DNA of 29,853 nucleotides, from positions 1 through 29,853 of IMG/VR virus record IMGVR_UViG_3300044986_000573. The stretch is one strand, 5' to 3'. Numbering within the stretch: the first letter of the stretch is position 1; each line of letters starts with the position of its first letter. The position numbers were made by a program, and so were the translations under genes. Under the pieces are notes generated by a model. That model was given only the letters and a program-made list of their open reading frames with translations, did not search any database and was not told the origin of the DNA. Shown here piece after piece: positions 7,960 through 15,671 of this stretch. This DNA is from a virus.

Positions 7960-8826
7960 ATGCCGATGAACCCTCGCTTGTTGCGACCGCTGGCGAAGGC
8001 CAGAACTCTGTACTTCAACGGCGCGGTCGACAGCAACTGGAACACGCTCGGCAACTGGTGGACGAGCGGTGCGTTTACCACTCAGGCAACTACCCTGCCA
8101 ACCAGCAGCGATAGTGTTGTTCTCAGTGCAACGTGCGAAACTAACAGCGGCAGTGCGCCGACCGTTGTGAATCTGACGTGCAATGACCCTAATAACGACG
8201 GATTAGGGATCAATATTGCAATCACTGTCACCGGCAACGCGACGTTTAACGACATTTCGTTCAACTACGGCACCGTCACCGGCAACGCGACGTTTAACGA
8301 CAGTTCGTTCAACGGCGCCACCGTCACCGGCAACGCGACGTTCAACGACAATTCGGCCAACTACTACGGCGACAACCTCGCCACCGTCACCGGCAACGCG
8401 ACGTTTAACGACAATTCGTTCAACTACGGCACCGTCACCGGCAACGCCACGTTTAATGACGGTTCGTACAACAACGGCACCGTCACCGGCAACGCGACGT
8501 TCAACAACATTTCGTACAACTACTACGGCACCGTCACCGGAGACGCGACGTTCAATGGCAGTTCGTACAACGGCAGCGACAGCATCGTCGGCGGAGACGC
8601 GACGTTCAACAACAGTTCGGTCAACGCTGCCACCGTCACCGGCAACGCGACGTTCAATGGCAGTTCGTTTAACGACTACGGCAGCGTCACCGGAGACGCG
8701 ACTTTCAACGACGGTTCGATCAACTTTGGCGACGTCGGCGGCACGGCCACCTTCACTGGCTCGGCCTGCAACGATGGCGGCACGGCTGGAGAGTTCGTCC
8801 CCAACCCACCGCCGTCTTGCCCATAG
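7960..8826 (+). CDS. Beta-solenoid repeat protein, probable adhesin or fibre
   Basis: This 288-residue protein starts at an ATG after AAGGGG. Residues about 16-80 form a head domain with LYFNGAVDSNWNTLGNWW and LPTSSDSVVL, a layout (short strand, N-W, D-x-V) I associate with the start of surface passenger or phage adhesin domains. Residues 89-274 are eleven imperfect repeats, mostly of the form TVTGNATFND-x-S-x-N-x-G. The alternating small and hydrophobic residues (V, A, F) and turn-forming N/G fit one coil of a right- or left-handed beta solenoid per 16-18 residues. A short Pro/Cys tail (PNPPPSCP) ends the protein. Likely job: receptor binding or capsid surface spike. It sits between head proteins rather than with tail genes. 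No enzymatic motif is visible. Confidence 0.75.
   Translation: MPMNPRLLRPLAKARTLYFNGAVDSNWNTLGNWWTSGAFTTQATTLPTSSDSVVLSATCETNSGSAPTVVNLTCNDPNNDGLGINIAITVTGNATFNDISFNYGTVTGNATFNDSSFNGATVTGNATFNDNSANYYGDNLATVTGNATFNDNSFNYGTVTGNATFNDGSYNNGTVTGNATFNNISYNYYGTVTGDATFNGSSYNGSDSIVGGDATFNNSSVNAATVTGNATFNGSSFNDYGSVTGDATFNDGSINFGDVGGTATFTGSACNDGGTAGEFVPNPPPSCP
8224..8781 (+). repeat. Tandem coding repeat, about 48-base unit, 11 copies
   Basis: The DNA repeats a unit beginning ACCGTCACCGGCAACGCGAC. Six central copies of the protein unit are exactly or almost 16 residues (48 bases); others are lengthened to 17-21 residues by inserted Tyr/Gly/Asp codons, always after the conserved Ser-x-Asn. Copies 7, 8 and 10 change Asn to Asp in the TGNATF core. 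Near-identical DNA between copies suggests recent unit duplication or gene conversion. Confidence 0.9.
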
Positions 8827-8837
8827 GAGATATCACA

Positions 8838-9146
8838 ATGCAACTTCCGCAGCCCATCACCATCCAGCCGCCGACCTACACTCGCAGCAATGGCGAGGTG
8901 CGAATCCAAAAGCCGATTACGGTATCGGAACTGGACATCACCGTCATCGACAACAGCAAGCGGAAGTCTTGCGTGGCGAGGATTCGACCTTGCCCGCAGC
9001 CGGTGGCGCTCTGGAGCGAGGGAGCATACGACACGGCTGGCGACTACACGCAGGCACAGGTTGAAGCCCGCGTGCTGGAGTTGCTGGGGAGTGATGTGAA
9101 GGCGGGGCTGGAGGCTCTGTTTGTCAGGCCGCAGCCGGTGCGGTGA
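8838..9146 (+). CDS. Unidentified small protein before the adaptor gene
   Basis: This 102-residue protein is taken from the ATG at 8838, because AGGAGA (8825-8830) is seven bases upstream; an in-frame start at 8817 would overlap the preceding gene. The N-terminal half is beta-rich (ITIQPPTYTRSNGEVRIQKP, ELDITVIDNSKRK), followed by RIRPCPQPVALWSEGAYD and a helical C-terminal half (AQVEARVLELLGSDVKAGLEALF). I do not recognise the family. Position between head and connector genes suggests a small virion or assembly protein. Confidence 0.7.
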   Translation: MQLPQPITIQPPTYTRSNGEVRIQKPITVSELDITVIDNSKRKSCVARIRPCPQPVALWSEGAYDTAGDYTQAQVEARVLELLGSDVKAGLEALFVRPQPVR

Positions 9147-9168
9147 AGTTCCGGTGGAGGGGGAGTAA

Positions 9169-10308
9169 GTGGGCTACAGCACGTACTACGACCTAGTCGA
9201 ATCCCTGATCGTCTCCTCCTACGGCGGGCCGCAGGATGCCGAGCAGCGCGACATCCGCTCCGCCATTCACCGGGCGTACAACGAGCTGACAACGATCCGG
9301 GACTGGGGCTACTACTCCGTTCACGGACGCATTGTCACCAACCCGGCATATACCACCGGGACCATCGGAGTGACCTCCGGGGCCGTGACGCTCACTGGCG
9401 GGTCTTTTGCAACGGCCGGCGTGACGGCGGCGAACGCCAAGCACTGGACGATCAGAACGGGCGACCGCTCGTATCCCCTAGCCTCCTATTCCAGCGCCAC
9501 GGCGGTCACGCTGGAGTCGGCCTTCTCTGGAATCGATGTGGCCCCCGGGTCACCATTCACCCTGTTCCGCACTATCTACCCGCTGCCGTCCGACTTCAAA
9601 AACATGGACGAGCCCAGCGACGAGTTCAACTGGTGGAGCGGCTTGTATGTGACCCCCGATGAGGCGATGAAGATCGAACGGGTGAGCAACTCGTCGGGCG
9701 AGCCCTACCACTGGACGCTGATCAAAGATCCCCACGGTGCGAGCTGGGCGATCAAGTTGGTGGGCTGGCCGACTGCCAAGGAAACCATCGACTTCACCTA
9801 CCGGCGTACTGCCAGGCCGATTCGCTATTCCGGCCATGAGGCAGCCCTGCGGCAGGGGACGATCAGCCGCAGCACCACCACCGTCACCGGAACGGGAACG
9901 GCCTTCTCGTCTGCGATGGTGGGTTCGATCCTGCGAGTGGGCGATGTCACCAACATCCCGGGGCCGATTGAGTCGCTGACGCCGTGGGTGTCGGAGAGCC
10001 GCATTGCCACCGTGGGATCATCCACGGCCCTGACTACCGAGGACTCTGGGACGGTATCGGGTTCGACCAAATACCTGATCACCGATCCGATGGATGTGGC
10101 CCCGCACATGCAGGCCGCCCTGGATAGCTGCTGCGACTACTGGCTGGCCCGCATCCGCGGACAGGCGGTGGACAAGGCATTCCAGATGTACCAAAGGGAT
10201 CTCAGGTTGGCGATGGAGCAGGACCAGCTCGCTCCGCTCAGTGGTCGCAGCCGACAGATTTACCATTATGGGGGCTGGCGTAGCCCGCTCATGCCAGACC
10301 AGGGATGA
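9169..10308 (+). CDS. Head-tail adaptor-like protein with an inserted beta domain
   Basis: This 379-residue protein starts at GTG after a GGAGGGGGAG ribosome site. The N-terminal helices (YYDLVESLIVSSYGG, then EQRDIRSAIHRAYNELTTIRDWG, to about 48) and the C-terminal helices (MQAALDSCCDYWLARIRGQA, then VDKAFQMYQRDLRLAMEQDQ, about 309-352) match the way phage adaptor proteins build a helical bundle docking under the portal. Between them are beta-rich segments, including two similar Thr/Ser/Gly-rich modules (TTGTIGVTSGAVTLTGGSFA near 62-81, and RSTTTVTGTGTAFSSAMVGS near 234-253) in which a strand-turn-strand pattern recurs. The role would be to join portal to tail nozzle. It overlaps the next gene by ATGA. 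The assignment rests on architecture and gene order. Confidence 0.6.
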   Translation: MGYSTYYDLVESLIVSSYGGPQDAEQRDIRSAIHRAYNELTTIRDWGYYSVHGRIVTNPAYTTGTIGVTSGAVTLTGGSFATAGVTAANAKHWTIRTGDRSYPLASYSSATAVTLESAFSGIDVAPGSPFTLFRTIYPLPSDFKNMDEPSDEFNWWSGLYVTPDEAMKIERVSNSSGEPYHWTLIKDPHGASWAIKLVGWPTAKETIDFTYRRTARPIRYSGHEAALRQGTISRSTTTVTGTGTAFSSAMVGSILRVGDVTNIPGPIESLTPWVSESRIATVGSSTALTTEDSGTVSGSTKYLITDPMDVAPHMQAALDSCCDYWLARIRGQAVDKAFQMYQRDLRLAMEQDQLAPLSGRSRQIYHYGGWRSPLMPDQG

Positions 10309-10574
10309 TCGTTATCGACTCATGGAAGGGACTGGTCACTAACGCCAGCCCCTACTCCGTGCCTGCGACTGCGGCGGCCACGCAGGTCAATCTGCAAGCC
10401 CTGGTGCCGGGGTCTGTCGTTGTCCGCAGCGGCATGACCAACGTGTCGTTCGCCACGCACACCGGCTCCACCACAGCCGTTGTGCAGATGTTTCACTTTC
10501 AGCACAGCACCACAGGCCACTTGGTCTATCAGAACGCCGCAGGCGGGATCTATGTTGCCAAGGGGGCGGTCTAA
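10305..10574 (+). CDS. Tail nozzle protein, N-terminal fragment (separate frame)
   Basis: This 89-residue product starts in the adaptor stop (ATGA). It reads like the first blade of a podovirus tail nozzle protein: DSWKGLVTNASPYSVPATAA, a Q-V-N strand, LVPGSVVVRSG, then VVQMFHFQ and LVYQNAAGGIYVAKG. In related proteins this segment continues directly into the blade that here lies in the next frame (FFKGRHDMYGVDGHGRGFRW). The stop TAA (10572-10574) overlaps the next ATG. A run of five G at 10562-10566, just before the stop, would join the two frames if ribosomes slipped back one base or if one base was lost or gained there. It could therefore be a real separate chain, the first half of a frameshifted product, or an assembly error. 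Confidence 0.6.
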   Translation: MIVIDSWKGLVTNASPYSVPATAAATQVNLQALVPGSVVVRSGMTNVSFATHTGSTTAVVQMFHFQHSTTGHLVYQNAAGGIYVAKGAV

Positions 10575-13198
10575 TGCAGCTTGGCTCTGGGGTGGTCAAG
10601 GTGACGGTGGGCACTGGTGGCAGCGGCTACGGCTCTGCGCCGTCCGTGACCATCTCCGGTGGCGGCGGGACTGGCGCGGCGGCAGTCGCTCAGATGGCCG
10701 GCACCATGGTCCAGAGCGTGATCATCACCAACGCCGGAACGGGATACACCTCGGCCCCGGCCGTGTCGTTTTCGTCTGGCGCCGCAGCAGCCACCGCTAG
10801 CGTCCTGTCGTTTGCCGGCACCAAGCCCGTGACGTTCTTCAAAGGCCGGCATGACATGTACGGCGTGGACGGCCACGGCCGTGGGTTCCGCTGGGACGGT
10901 GAGACTCCCTACCTGGAACCGTTGGGTATCTCCAAGCCGGCGAGCTTTGCGGCCCCTGTCGGATCGACCTCGGGCCAGAAGTATTACGTTGCCGAAGTGC
11001 AGGTCATCGACCGCGGCAATGGCTACGCGAGCGTCCCGGGGGCCGCGTTTACTGGCGGCGGGGCGACAACGTCAGCGGCGGCAGTGGTGACGGTCGCCAA
11101 CGGCAGGGTCAGCGGCGTGCGGCTAACCGACCGCGGTACTGGATACACGGCCGCCCCGCAGGTGTCTTTTGTCGGCGGGCAGGGCAGCAGTGCTGCGTTT
11201 ACCTGCAACGTCCAAGGGAGCCTTGTGGGCCTGGAGTTCCTCTCTGTCGGATCTGGCTACACCGGCACACCCGTGGCCGCGTTCTACAACACCCAGGGAC
11301 TGACGGGCGCCAATGTGGTGATCGGCGTTGACACCGACGAGGGAGTGGTTGTCGGGTCCGATGTGCTATCTGGAGGTACGGGTGCTACGGCCACCGGAAT
11401 GACGGTAGCGCTGTTTGGTGGCGGCGCCGTCACGCAGGCCGAGGCATCACCCGTCCTGGAGTATTCCGTTCACTCCGTGTCGGTGGCGAACTCTGGCACG
11501 GGATACATGTCTCCGCCAGTCATCACGTTCTACCCTGATCCGCAGGACTACCTGGGTGGCGGTGCCGCAGCGACCTGCTCCATCAACTCCTCCGGGCAGA
11601 TCACTGGCGTGACGGTGTTGGCTGGAGGTCGATACTCACTCCCGCCCACGGCCGCCATCGCTGACACCAGTGCCAAGGCCCTGGCAGTGGTCGCCCCTAC
11701 TATCAAAGGGATCTATCAGTGCTGCATCCGCTACCTGGATGACACGCCCGAGTCCCAGGGCGGCCCGATCCCCAGCTCCATCTCCGAGCTGAAGGAGATC
11801 GACGCCACCAATGGACTCCAGTCGCTGACCTGGTCGCTCAACAACCATGGCATGGAAAGCCGGGTGCATGCGATTGAACTGTGGCGGACTACCGCAGACC
11901 AGGCGGTGGTGCTGTATCGGGTGGCCAGGATCGACAAGGTAGACGGCGTTTTCACCACCACCTCCTATGTAGACACCCTGACAGACCTGGACCTGCTGGA
12001 CACCGACCGCAATACGGGTGCGTCCAACGTCAGCAGCGTCTACGGCCTGATGCCGATTGTCCTTCCCAGTGGACAGGTCAACGCTCGTCGGTTCGATCCG
12101 CCTCCGCAGACCATGGCCGTTGGCTGCATGTTCCAGGACCGGGCCTGGTATGCCGTGGACACCACCGGCAGCAAGCCCAATAGCCTCTACTACTCCGAGG
12201 TGGACGAGCCCGAGTCGGTGCCCGAATCCAACGAGCTGGTGGTGCAGGAGAACGCCATCGACTCCGATGCGATAGTGGCGTTGATTCCATTCGGCGGATC
12301 CATGCTGATCGCCCAGAACCGGCACGTATACCGCTTGCAGTATGTCAGCCAGCCGATCATCGATGCGTCGATCACGCTAGTCTCGTACCGTGGGGCGATG
12401 AACTCCCGGTGCTGGGATGTGTTCGGCGGCGTGGCTTTCATCGCTGATGACTATGGGGTCTACGCCTTCGACGGGTCGCAGGAACAGGCCATTTCGGCTC
12501 CCATCGACAACTACTGGCGTGACGGCATCATCGACTTCACCAAGCGGAAATACTTCTACGTGAAGGCCAGCCCGCAGGAGCGGGTCATCCGGTTCTTTTA
12601 CTGCCAGTCCACGGATGGGATCTATCCCAAGCGGGCGCTGTGCTACTCGCTGTCCACCCAGGCATGGTGGGAAGAGACGTTCCCACAGGCTATGTCCCAT
12701 GCCGCGGCATCGGTGGCCGGTCAGCGGCAGACGGTGCTGTACGGCGGCGAGGCCGGCAAGATCCTTCAGCCTGGCGGGCGGGTAGATGCCACTACCTCCG
12801 GTAGCACTACCGCCGTGCCGTGGCTCTATCGCAGCTCGCCGCGTCCGTTGGTGGATGAGAAGGGCAACCGCTCTCTGGGCATTCTGTACACGCCGACGCC
12901 TGAGTCCATGGCGATTGGCCTGCACTACAACAACTCCACCACCGCGCGCACCAATGCCGTGGCTGCCGACCGCGGGGATGGCGTGACTGTCGTTACCGGC
13001 TCGTCAGTCGCCACGCTGAACATGGCCTCCGACCGCAGCACGCTTGGCCAGGCCACGGGATACGCCCGCGTCAGCATGTCCGGCCGGGTGGACGAGATGA
13101 GCGCCGGTGGTGATCGGCATGTGGCGATTGCCCTGTCTGGAACGCAGTCCACGGGCACCGTGCAGCTCCACTCCATGACCGTTGCGGGGGCAAGCTGA
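10574..13198 (+). CDS. Tail nozzle-like (tubular protein B type) with GxGY repeats
   Basis: This 874-residue protein carries the body of a beta-propeller tail nozzle. Propeller-type segments are FFKGRHDMYGVDGHGRGFRW (about 89-107), a long region from IKGIYQCCIRYLDDTP (about 377) through RFDPPPQTMAVGCMFQDRAW, SLYYSEVDEPESVPESNEL, LIPFGGSMLIAQNRHVYRLQ, GVAFIADDYGVYAFDG and SLSTQAWWEETFP. Seven copies of a G-x-G-Y-x2-x-P-x-V unit (near 16, 55, 148, 188, 226, 308 and a degenerate one at 351) are inserted: two before and five after the first propeller blade. Such repeats are small beta modules likely exposed outside the tail. In the tail this protein would close the channel and bind fibres. It starts at the TAATG overlap with the fragment gene and ends in TGATG with the next. 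Confidence 0.75.
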   Translation: MQLGSGVVKVTVGTGGSGYGSAPSVTISGGGGTGAAAVAQMAGTMVQSVIITNAGTGYTSAPAVSFSSGAAAATASVLSFAGTKPVTFFKGRHDMYGVDGHGRGFRWDGETPYLEPLGISKPASFAAPVGSTSGQKYYVAEVQVIDRGNGYASVPGAAFTGGGATTSAAAVVTVANGRVSGVRLTDRGTGYTAAPQVSFVGGQGSSAAFTCNVQGSLVGLEFLSVGSGYTGTPVAAFYNTQGLTGANVVIGVDTDEGVVVGSDVLSGGTGATATGMTVALFGGGAVTQAEASPVLEYSVHSVSVANSGTGYMSPPVITFYPDPQDYLGGGAAATCSINSSGQITGVTVLAGGRYSLPPTAAIADTSAKALAVVAPTIKGIYQCCIRYLDDTPESQGGPIPSSISELKEIDATNGLQSLTWSLNNHGMESRVHAIELWRTTADQAVVLYRVARIDKVDGVFTTTSYVDTLTDLDLLDTDRNTGASNVSSVYGLMPIVLPSGQVNARRFDPPPQTMAVGCMFQDRAWYAVDTTGSKPNSLYYSEVDEPESVPESNELVVQENAIDSDAIVALIPFGGSMLIAQNRHVYRLQYVSQPIIDASITLVSYRGAMNSRCWDVFGGVAFIADDYGVYAFDGSQEQAISAPIDNYWRDGIIDFTKRKYFYVKASPQERVIRFFYCQSTDGIYPKRALCYSLSTQAWWEETFPQAMSHAAASVAGQRQTVLYGGEAGKILQPGGRVDATTSGSTTAVPWLYRSSPRPLVDEKGNRSLGILYTPTPESMAIGLHYNNSTTARTNAVAADRGDGVTVVTGSSVATLNMASDRSTLGQATGYARVSMSGRVDEMSAGGDRHVAIALSGTQSTGTVQLHSMTVAGAS

Positions 13199-13950
13199 TG
13201 CTGACACGCGCGGCCCCAGCGTTTAACAGGGCGATGCAGGGGCCAGTCAGTCCTGCCCAGCAGGCACTGACGCAATCCCTGTTCAACTGCACCCAGCCGA
13301 TGGAGCATCGGGGGCCAGTGGCCTTCAGTAACGGCCTGGCTTCCCCTCCCGGTGGTCTTGTGCCAGCCGGCGGCTGGAACCCCAACGACTATCCCGACTT
13401 GTTTAAGCCGCAGGGGTTCGTTGAAGCCCCGAGCGGCGGCGGATACCAGGCCGGCGATTGGAACAGCACGTTCTACGGGTCGCCGTACTTCGATCTGCGG
13501 ACGGTTCTTCAGCAGAGCCTGAATCAGTACTACACGGCTCCTGCGGTCACGGTTCAGGGTGACACCTACACCGAGAACCTGACCACCGAAAACCATGTCG
13601 CCAACAACATCACCGTCGAAACGATCAACGGTGAGCCGGCCCCAGGGACAGACGGGGCAGATGGTCCCGCTGGCCCGCAGGGGGCCCGGGGCTTGGATGG
13701 TATTCCTGGTTTCTTGCTAAACATCAACAACATCACTCAGAGGGTAGACGCCGACCTGCGGCCCATCACCAACTGGCTCGTCAACCTGGACGGGCGAGTT
13801 CGGTTATTGGAGCGACAGATCCGGTCGCTCCGGGTTACGGGCTTGCCGCAAGGGAAGAAGATCCTGCGAAGGGCCATATTTAATGAGGAATTGTGCCGAG
13901 TAGACGAGAAGAAACTAGGGGTCAACCTGAAGGTAGTCGTTCGGCCCTGA
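13198..13950 (+). CDS. Collagen-like fibre or spike protein
   Basis: This 250-residue protein overlaps the nozzle gene by TGATG. The N-terminal 100 residues are rich in Pro/Gly/Asn with aromatic residues. A beta strand stretch follows (AVTVQGDTYTENLTTENHVA, about 114-133), then NNITVETINGEPA, and then six Gly-x-y triplets (GTDGADGPAGPQGARGLDG, about 148-166). After that comes a predicted coiled coil (VDADLRPITNWLVNLDGRVR, LLERQIRSL, about 182-212). Collagen-like triplets followed by a coiled coil are typical of trimeric phage fibres. Position right after the nozzle suggests it is attached to the tail tip or nozzle rim. Confidence 0.65.
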   Translation: MLTRAAPAFNRAMQGPVSPAQQALTQSLFNCTQPMEHRGPVAFSNGLASPPGGLVPAGGWNPNDYPDLFKPQGFVEAPSGGGYQAGDWNSTFYGSPYFDLRTVLQQSLNQYYTAPAVTVQGDTYTENLTTENHVANNITVETINGEPAPGTDGADGPAGPQGARGLDGIPGFLLNINNITQRVDADLRPITNWLVNLDGRVRLLERQIRSLRVTGLPQGKKILRRAIFNEELCRVDEKKLGVNLKVVVRP

Positions 13951-13956
13951 AACGGA

Positions 13957-13967
13957 CATTAGTCAGT
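13957..13967 (+). repeat. Shared leader motif CATTAGTCAGT, copy 2
   Basis: This is an exact copy of the word at 5077-5087, here in the 28-base gap between the fibre gene and the first Ala/Gln-rich virion gene. It is followed by GAGGG and an ATG at 13979. The flanks also resemble the first copy (G before, purines after), so the shared element may be slightly longer than eleven bases. Confidence 0.5.
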
Positions 13968-13978
13968 GAGGGAAATAC

Positions 13979-14965
13979 ATGTTTAACACCGCACAGCCGT
14001 ATATGTCCTTTAACGACGGGGCCGCCGGCCAGAGGGCTCAAGCCCAGGCTGGCCTGCTGGGCGCGCTCTACTCGCAGCCTGGGCAGTTCGCCGGCGCGGC
14101 AGGGCAGGCGTTTGGCGGCATGGCACAGGGACTGGGCAACGTCGCCGGTGCTATGGCCAACGAGCGAACCGGCTGGTACGGCGCCAATGCCATGGCAGAA
14201 GCGGCCCGTCAGAACGCCGCCTCCAACATCGGGGCTGGGGCCCTCAGTGCGTTTGGTGGGGCCAGCAATAACGCCATGCAGGCGTGGGCTGCGAACCAAG
14301 CTGCGTACCAAAAGTCAGTGGCGGACATGCAGGCCGCCAATCAGATGGCCCGTTCGCAGTACGCCACTGGCCGCAACAACAACCTGGCTGCCCTGGCTGG
14401 GGCTGGAGTGCTGTCTGGCATGAACGCTCCGGGATCAGGGTTCTCTGCGACGGGCGTGTCGGGGCCCATTTCATCGGGCTCGTTTGGCGGTTCGTCTTCC
14501 CCGGGCGGATCCATGTCGTTCCTAAACACGCTGCGGCGTGACATCCTGTCGGGCGACGGTGGCATCTCGTCGCAAGCGGACTCCGGACGGGAGCAGCTTG
14601 ACAGTGCTTACTACAGCTCGCGGTACGCCCCGCAGCAGATGCTCTCCCAGACTCTTGGTGGCCTGCACTCCCTCGCCGGCCAGGGGCTTGGTGCCTCGCA
14701 GATGGGCATGAACCAGTTCTACGCAACGCAGAACAACCCAGCGAACCGTGCCCAGTTTGGTGGAGTGCTGAACCAACTGAACTCCGGGTACAGCGGTGCG
14801 TTGGGGCAGATGAACAAGTACGGCCAGATGATGCAGGGCGCCATGGGGAAGCTGCATGACGCCTTTGGGATCACTGGACCGCAGGCGCCGAGGAAGGCAT
14901 GGCGGCCCGGTACGTCTCCTGACATTGTGCGAAGCGGACGGGGCTTCATTGGAGATATGGGCTAG
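13979..14965 (+). CDS. Ala/Gly/Gln-rich internal virion (ejection-type) protein
   Basis: This 328-residue protein starts at an ATG after GAGGG. Its composition is dominated by Ala, Gly, Gln, Ser, Met and Asn, with glycine-rich helical stretches (AGAAGQAFGGMAQGLGNVAG, about 38-57; SNIGAGALSAFGGASNNAMQ, about 82-101) and a Ser/Gly linker (GPISSGSFGGSSSPGGS, about 161-177). There is no catalytic motif or signal peptide. Small Ala/Gln-rich proteins in tandem after the tail genes are the usual form of podovirus ejection proteins, which leave the capsid and help DNA cross the cell envelope. Here three such genes (this one and the next two) stand in a row. Function is inferred from composition and order. 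Confidence 0.65.
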   Translation: MFNTAQPYMSFNDGAAGQRAQAQAGLLGALYSQPGQFAGAAGQAFGGMAQGLGNVAGAMANERTGWYGANAMAEAARQNAASNIGAGALSAFGGASNNAMQAWAANQAAYQKSVADMQAANQMARSQYATGRNNNLAALAGAGVLSGMNAPGSGFSATGVSGPISSGSFGGSSSPGGSMSFLNTLRRDILSGDGGISSQADSGREQLDSAYYSSRYAPQQMLSQTLGGLHSLAGQGLGASQMGMNQFYATQNNPANRAQFGGVLNQLNSGYSGALGQMNKYGQMMQGAMGKLHDAFGITGPQAPRKAWRPGTSPDIVRSGRGFIGDMG

Positions 14966-15288
14966 TGATTTCGTACGACACCAGGCTTGCGTACCGCCCA
15001 CCAATCTCTGATGAGATGCGTGCGGGTGCGTTGGCCGGCATGAAGAAGCAGTCGCCGGCTGGGTATGACCAGACGGCCAAGGACACCTACAACGCGGCGG
15101 CGAGCGTGCGAGCGGCCGATTACTCCCGCCAGGCCGATGACGCCAACATGCAGTACGGCGTGGCCCATCAGAAGGCCCAGCGAGGACTTGCCCTCCAGGG
15201 CTTGCAGCAGATGGCGGGCCTCCAGCAACTCCAGAACCAGTACCAGTCTTCTCTGGCTAGCAGTCTCCTTGGGGGGCTATTTCGATGA
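14965..15288 (+). CDS. Small Gln/Ala-rich ejection-type protein
   Basis: This is a 107-residue product starting at GTG, whose G is the last base of the preceding TAG; a GGAG sits a few bases upstream. The first 30 residues are polar (SYDTRLAYRPPISDEMRAG), and the rest is a long predicted helix rich in Ala and Gln (AASVRAADYSRQADDANMQY, then LQGLQQMAGLQQLQNQYQSS). It lacks any enzymatic motif. Its composition matches its two neighbours, so I group them as one set of ejection or internal core proteins. The ATGA overlap with the next gene implies coupled, perhaps stoichiometric, synthesis. Confidence 0.65.
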   Translation: MISYDTRLAYRPPISDEMRAGALAGMKKQSPAGYDQTAKDTYNAAASVRAADYSRQADDANMQYGVAHQKAQRGLALQGLQQMAGLQQLQNQYQSSLASSLLGGLFR

Positions 15289-15671
15289 ACAACGTCAACC
15301 TGGCGCAGCCGCCGCTGCCGTCCTATGACTACCGTGCCAACCCCAGCCCGTTCAACGCCGGAATGGCCCAGGCTCACGCGGCCGGGGATGTGCGCTACAA
15401 CCTCAAGCCGCTTGACCGTCCAGGCATGTCCCGCGGCGCCGGCCAGCGGCAGCATGCTGGGGCCAAAGCGGCCACGGCCATGGCTGATGGCATTGCGGAT
15501 GCCTACGGCCAGCAGGCCCAGCAGGCCAACAACGCCGCGCTGGCGGGTCTGACGGCCGAGCAGGGACAGGAACAGTTTGCTCAGGCGCTTGGCGCGCTTC
15601 AGCAGCAGAACGCTTACGCCAATGCCATGGCCCAGCTTCAGCGGGCCGGCGCTCTTTCGGGGCTTATGTAA
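15285..15671 (+). CDS. Small Ala/Gln-rich ejection-type protein
   Basis: This 128-residue protein starts in the previous stop (ATGA). A polar N-terminal half with Pro/Asn/Tyr (PPLPSYDYRANPSPFNAGMA) and a central basic Gly/Arg patch (PGMSRGAGQRQHAG) precede a long Ala/Gln helix (AYGQQAQQANNAALAGLTAE, then FAQALGALQQQNAYANAMAQ). It is the third of three tandem Ala/Gln-rich genes. No family is recognised beyond that resemblance. The stop overlaps the next ATG as TAATG. Confidence 0.65.
   Translation: MNNVNLAQPPLPSYDYRANPSPFNAGMAQAHAAGDVRYNLKPLDRPGMSRGAGQRQHAGAKAATAMADGIADAYGQQAQQANNAALAGLTAEQGQEQFAQALGALQQQNAYANAMAQLQRAGALSGLM

Noticed and set aside
8224-8781. A CRISPR array
   Set aside because: Repeats are adjacent, translate in one frame as a regular protein repeat and have no unique spacers.
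8216-9064. A 282-residue + strand frame of SPATRR-type repeats over the solenoid gene
   Set aside because: The repeats are the same DNA read one base out of phase; a stop-free repeat unit gives a long open frame automatically. The Ser/Pro/Thr/Arg composition is typical of a wrong frame.
9169-10308. The 379-residue protein as the missing major capsid protein
   Set aside because: Its N- and C-terminal helices and inserted beta modules fit an adaptor better, and its position directly before the nozzle is that of an adaptor.
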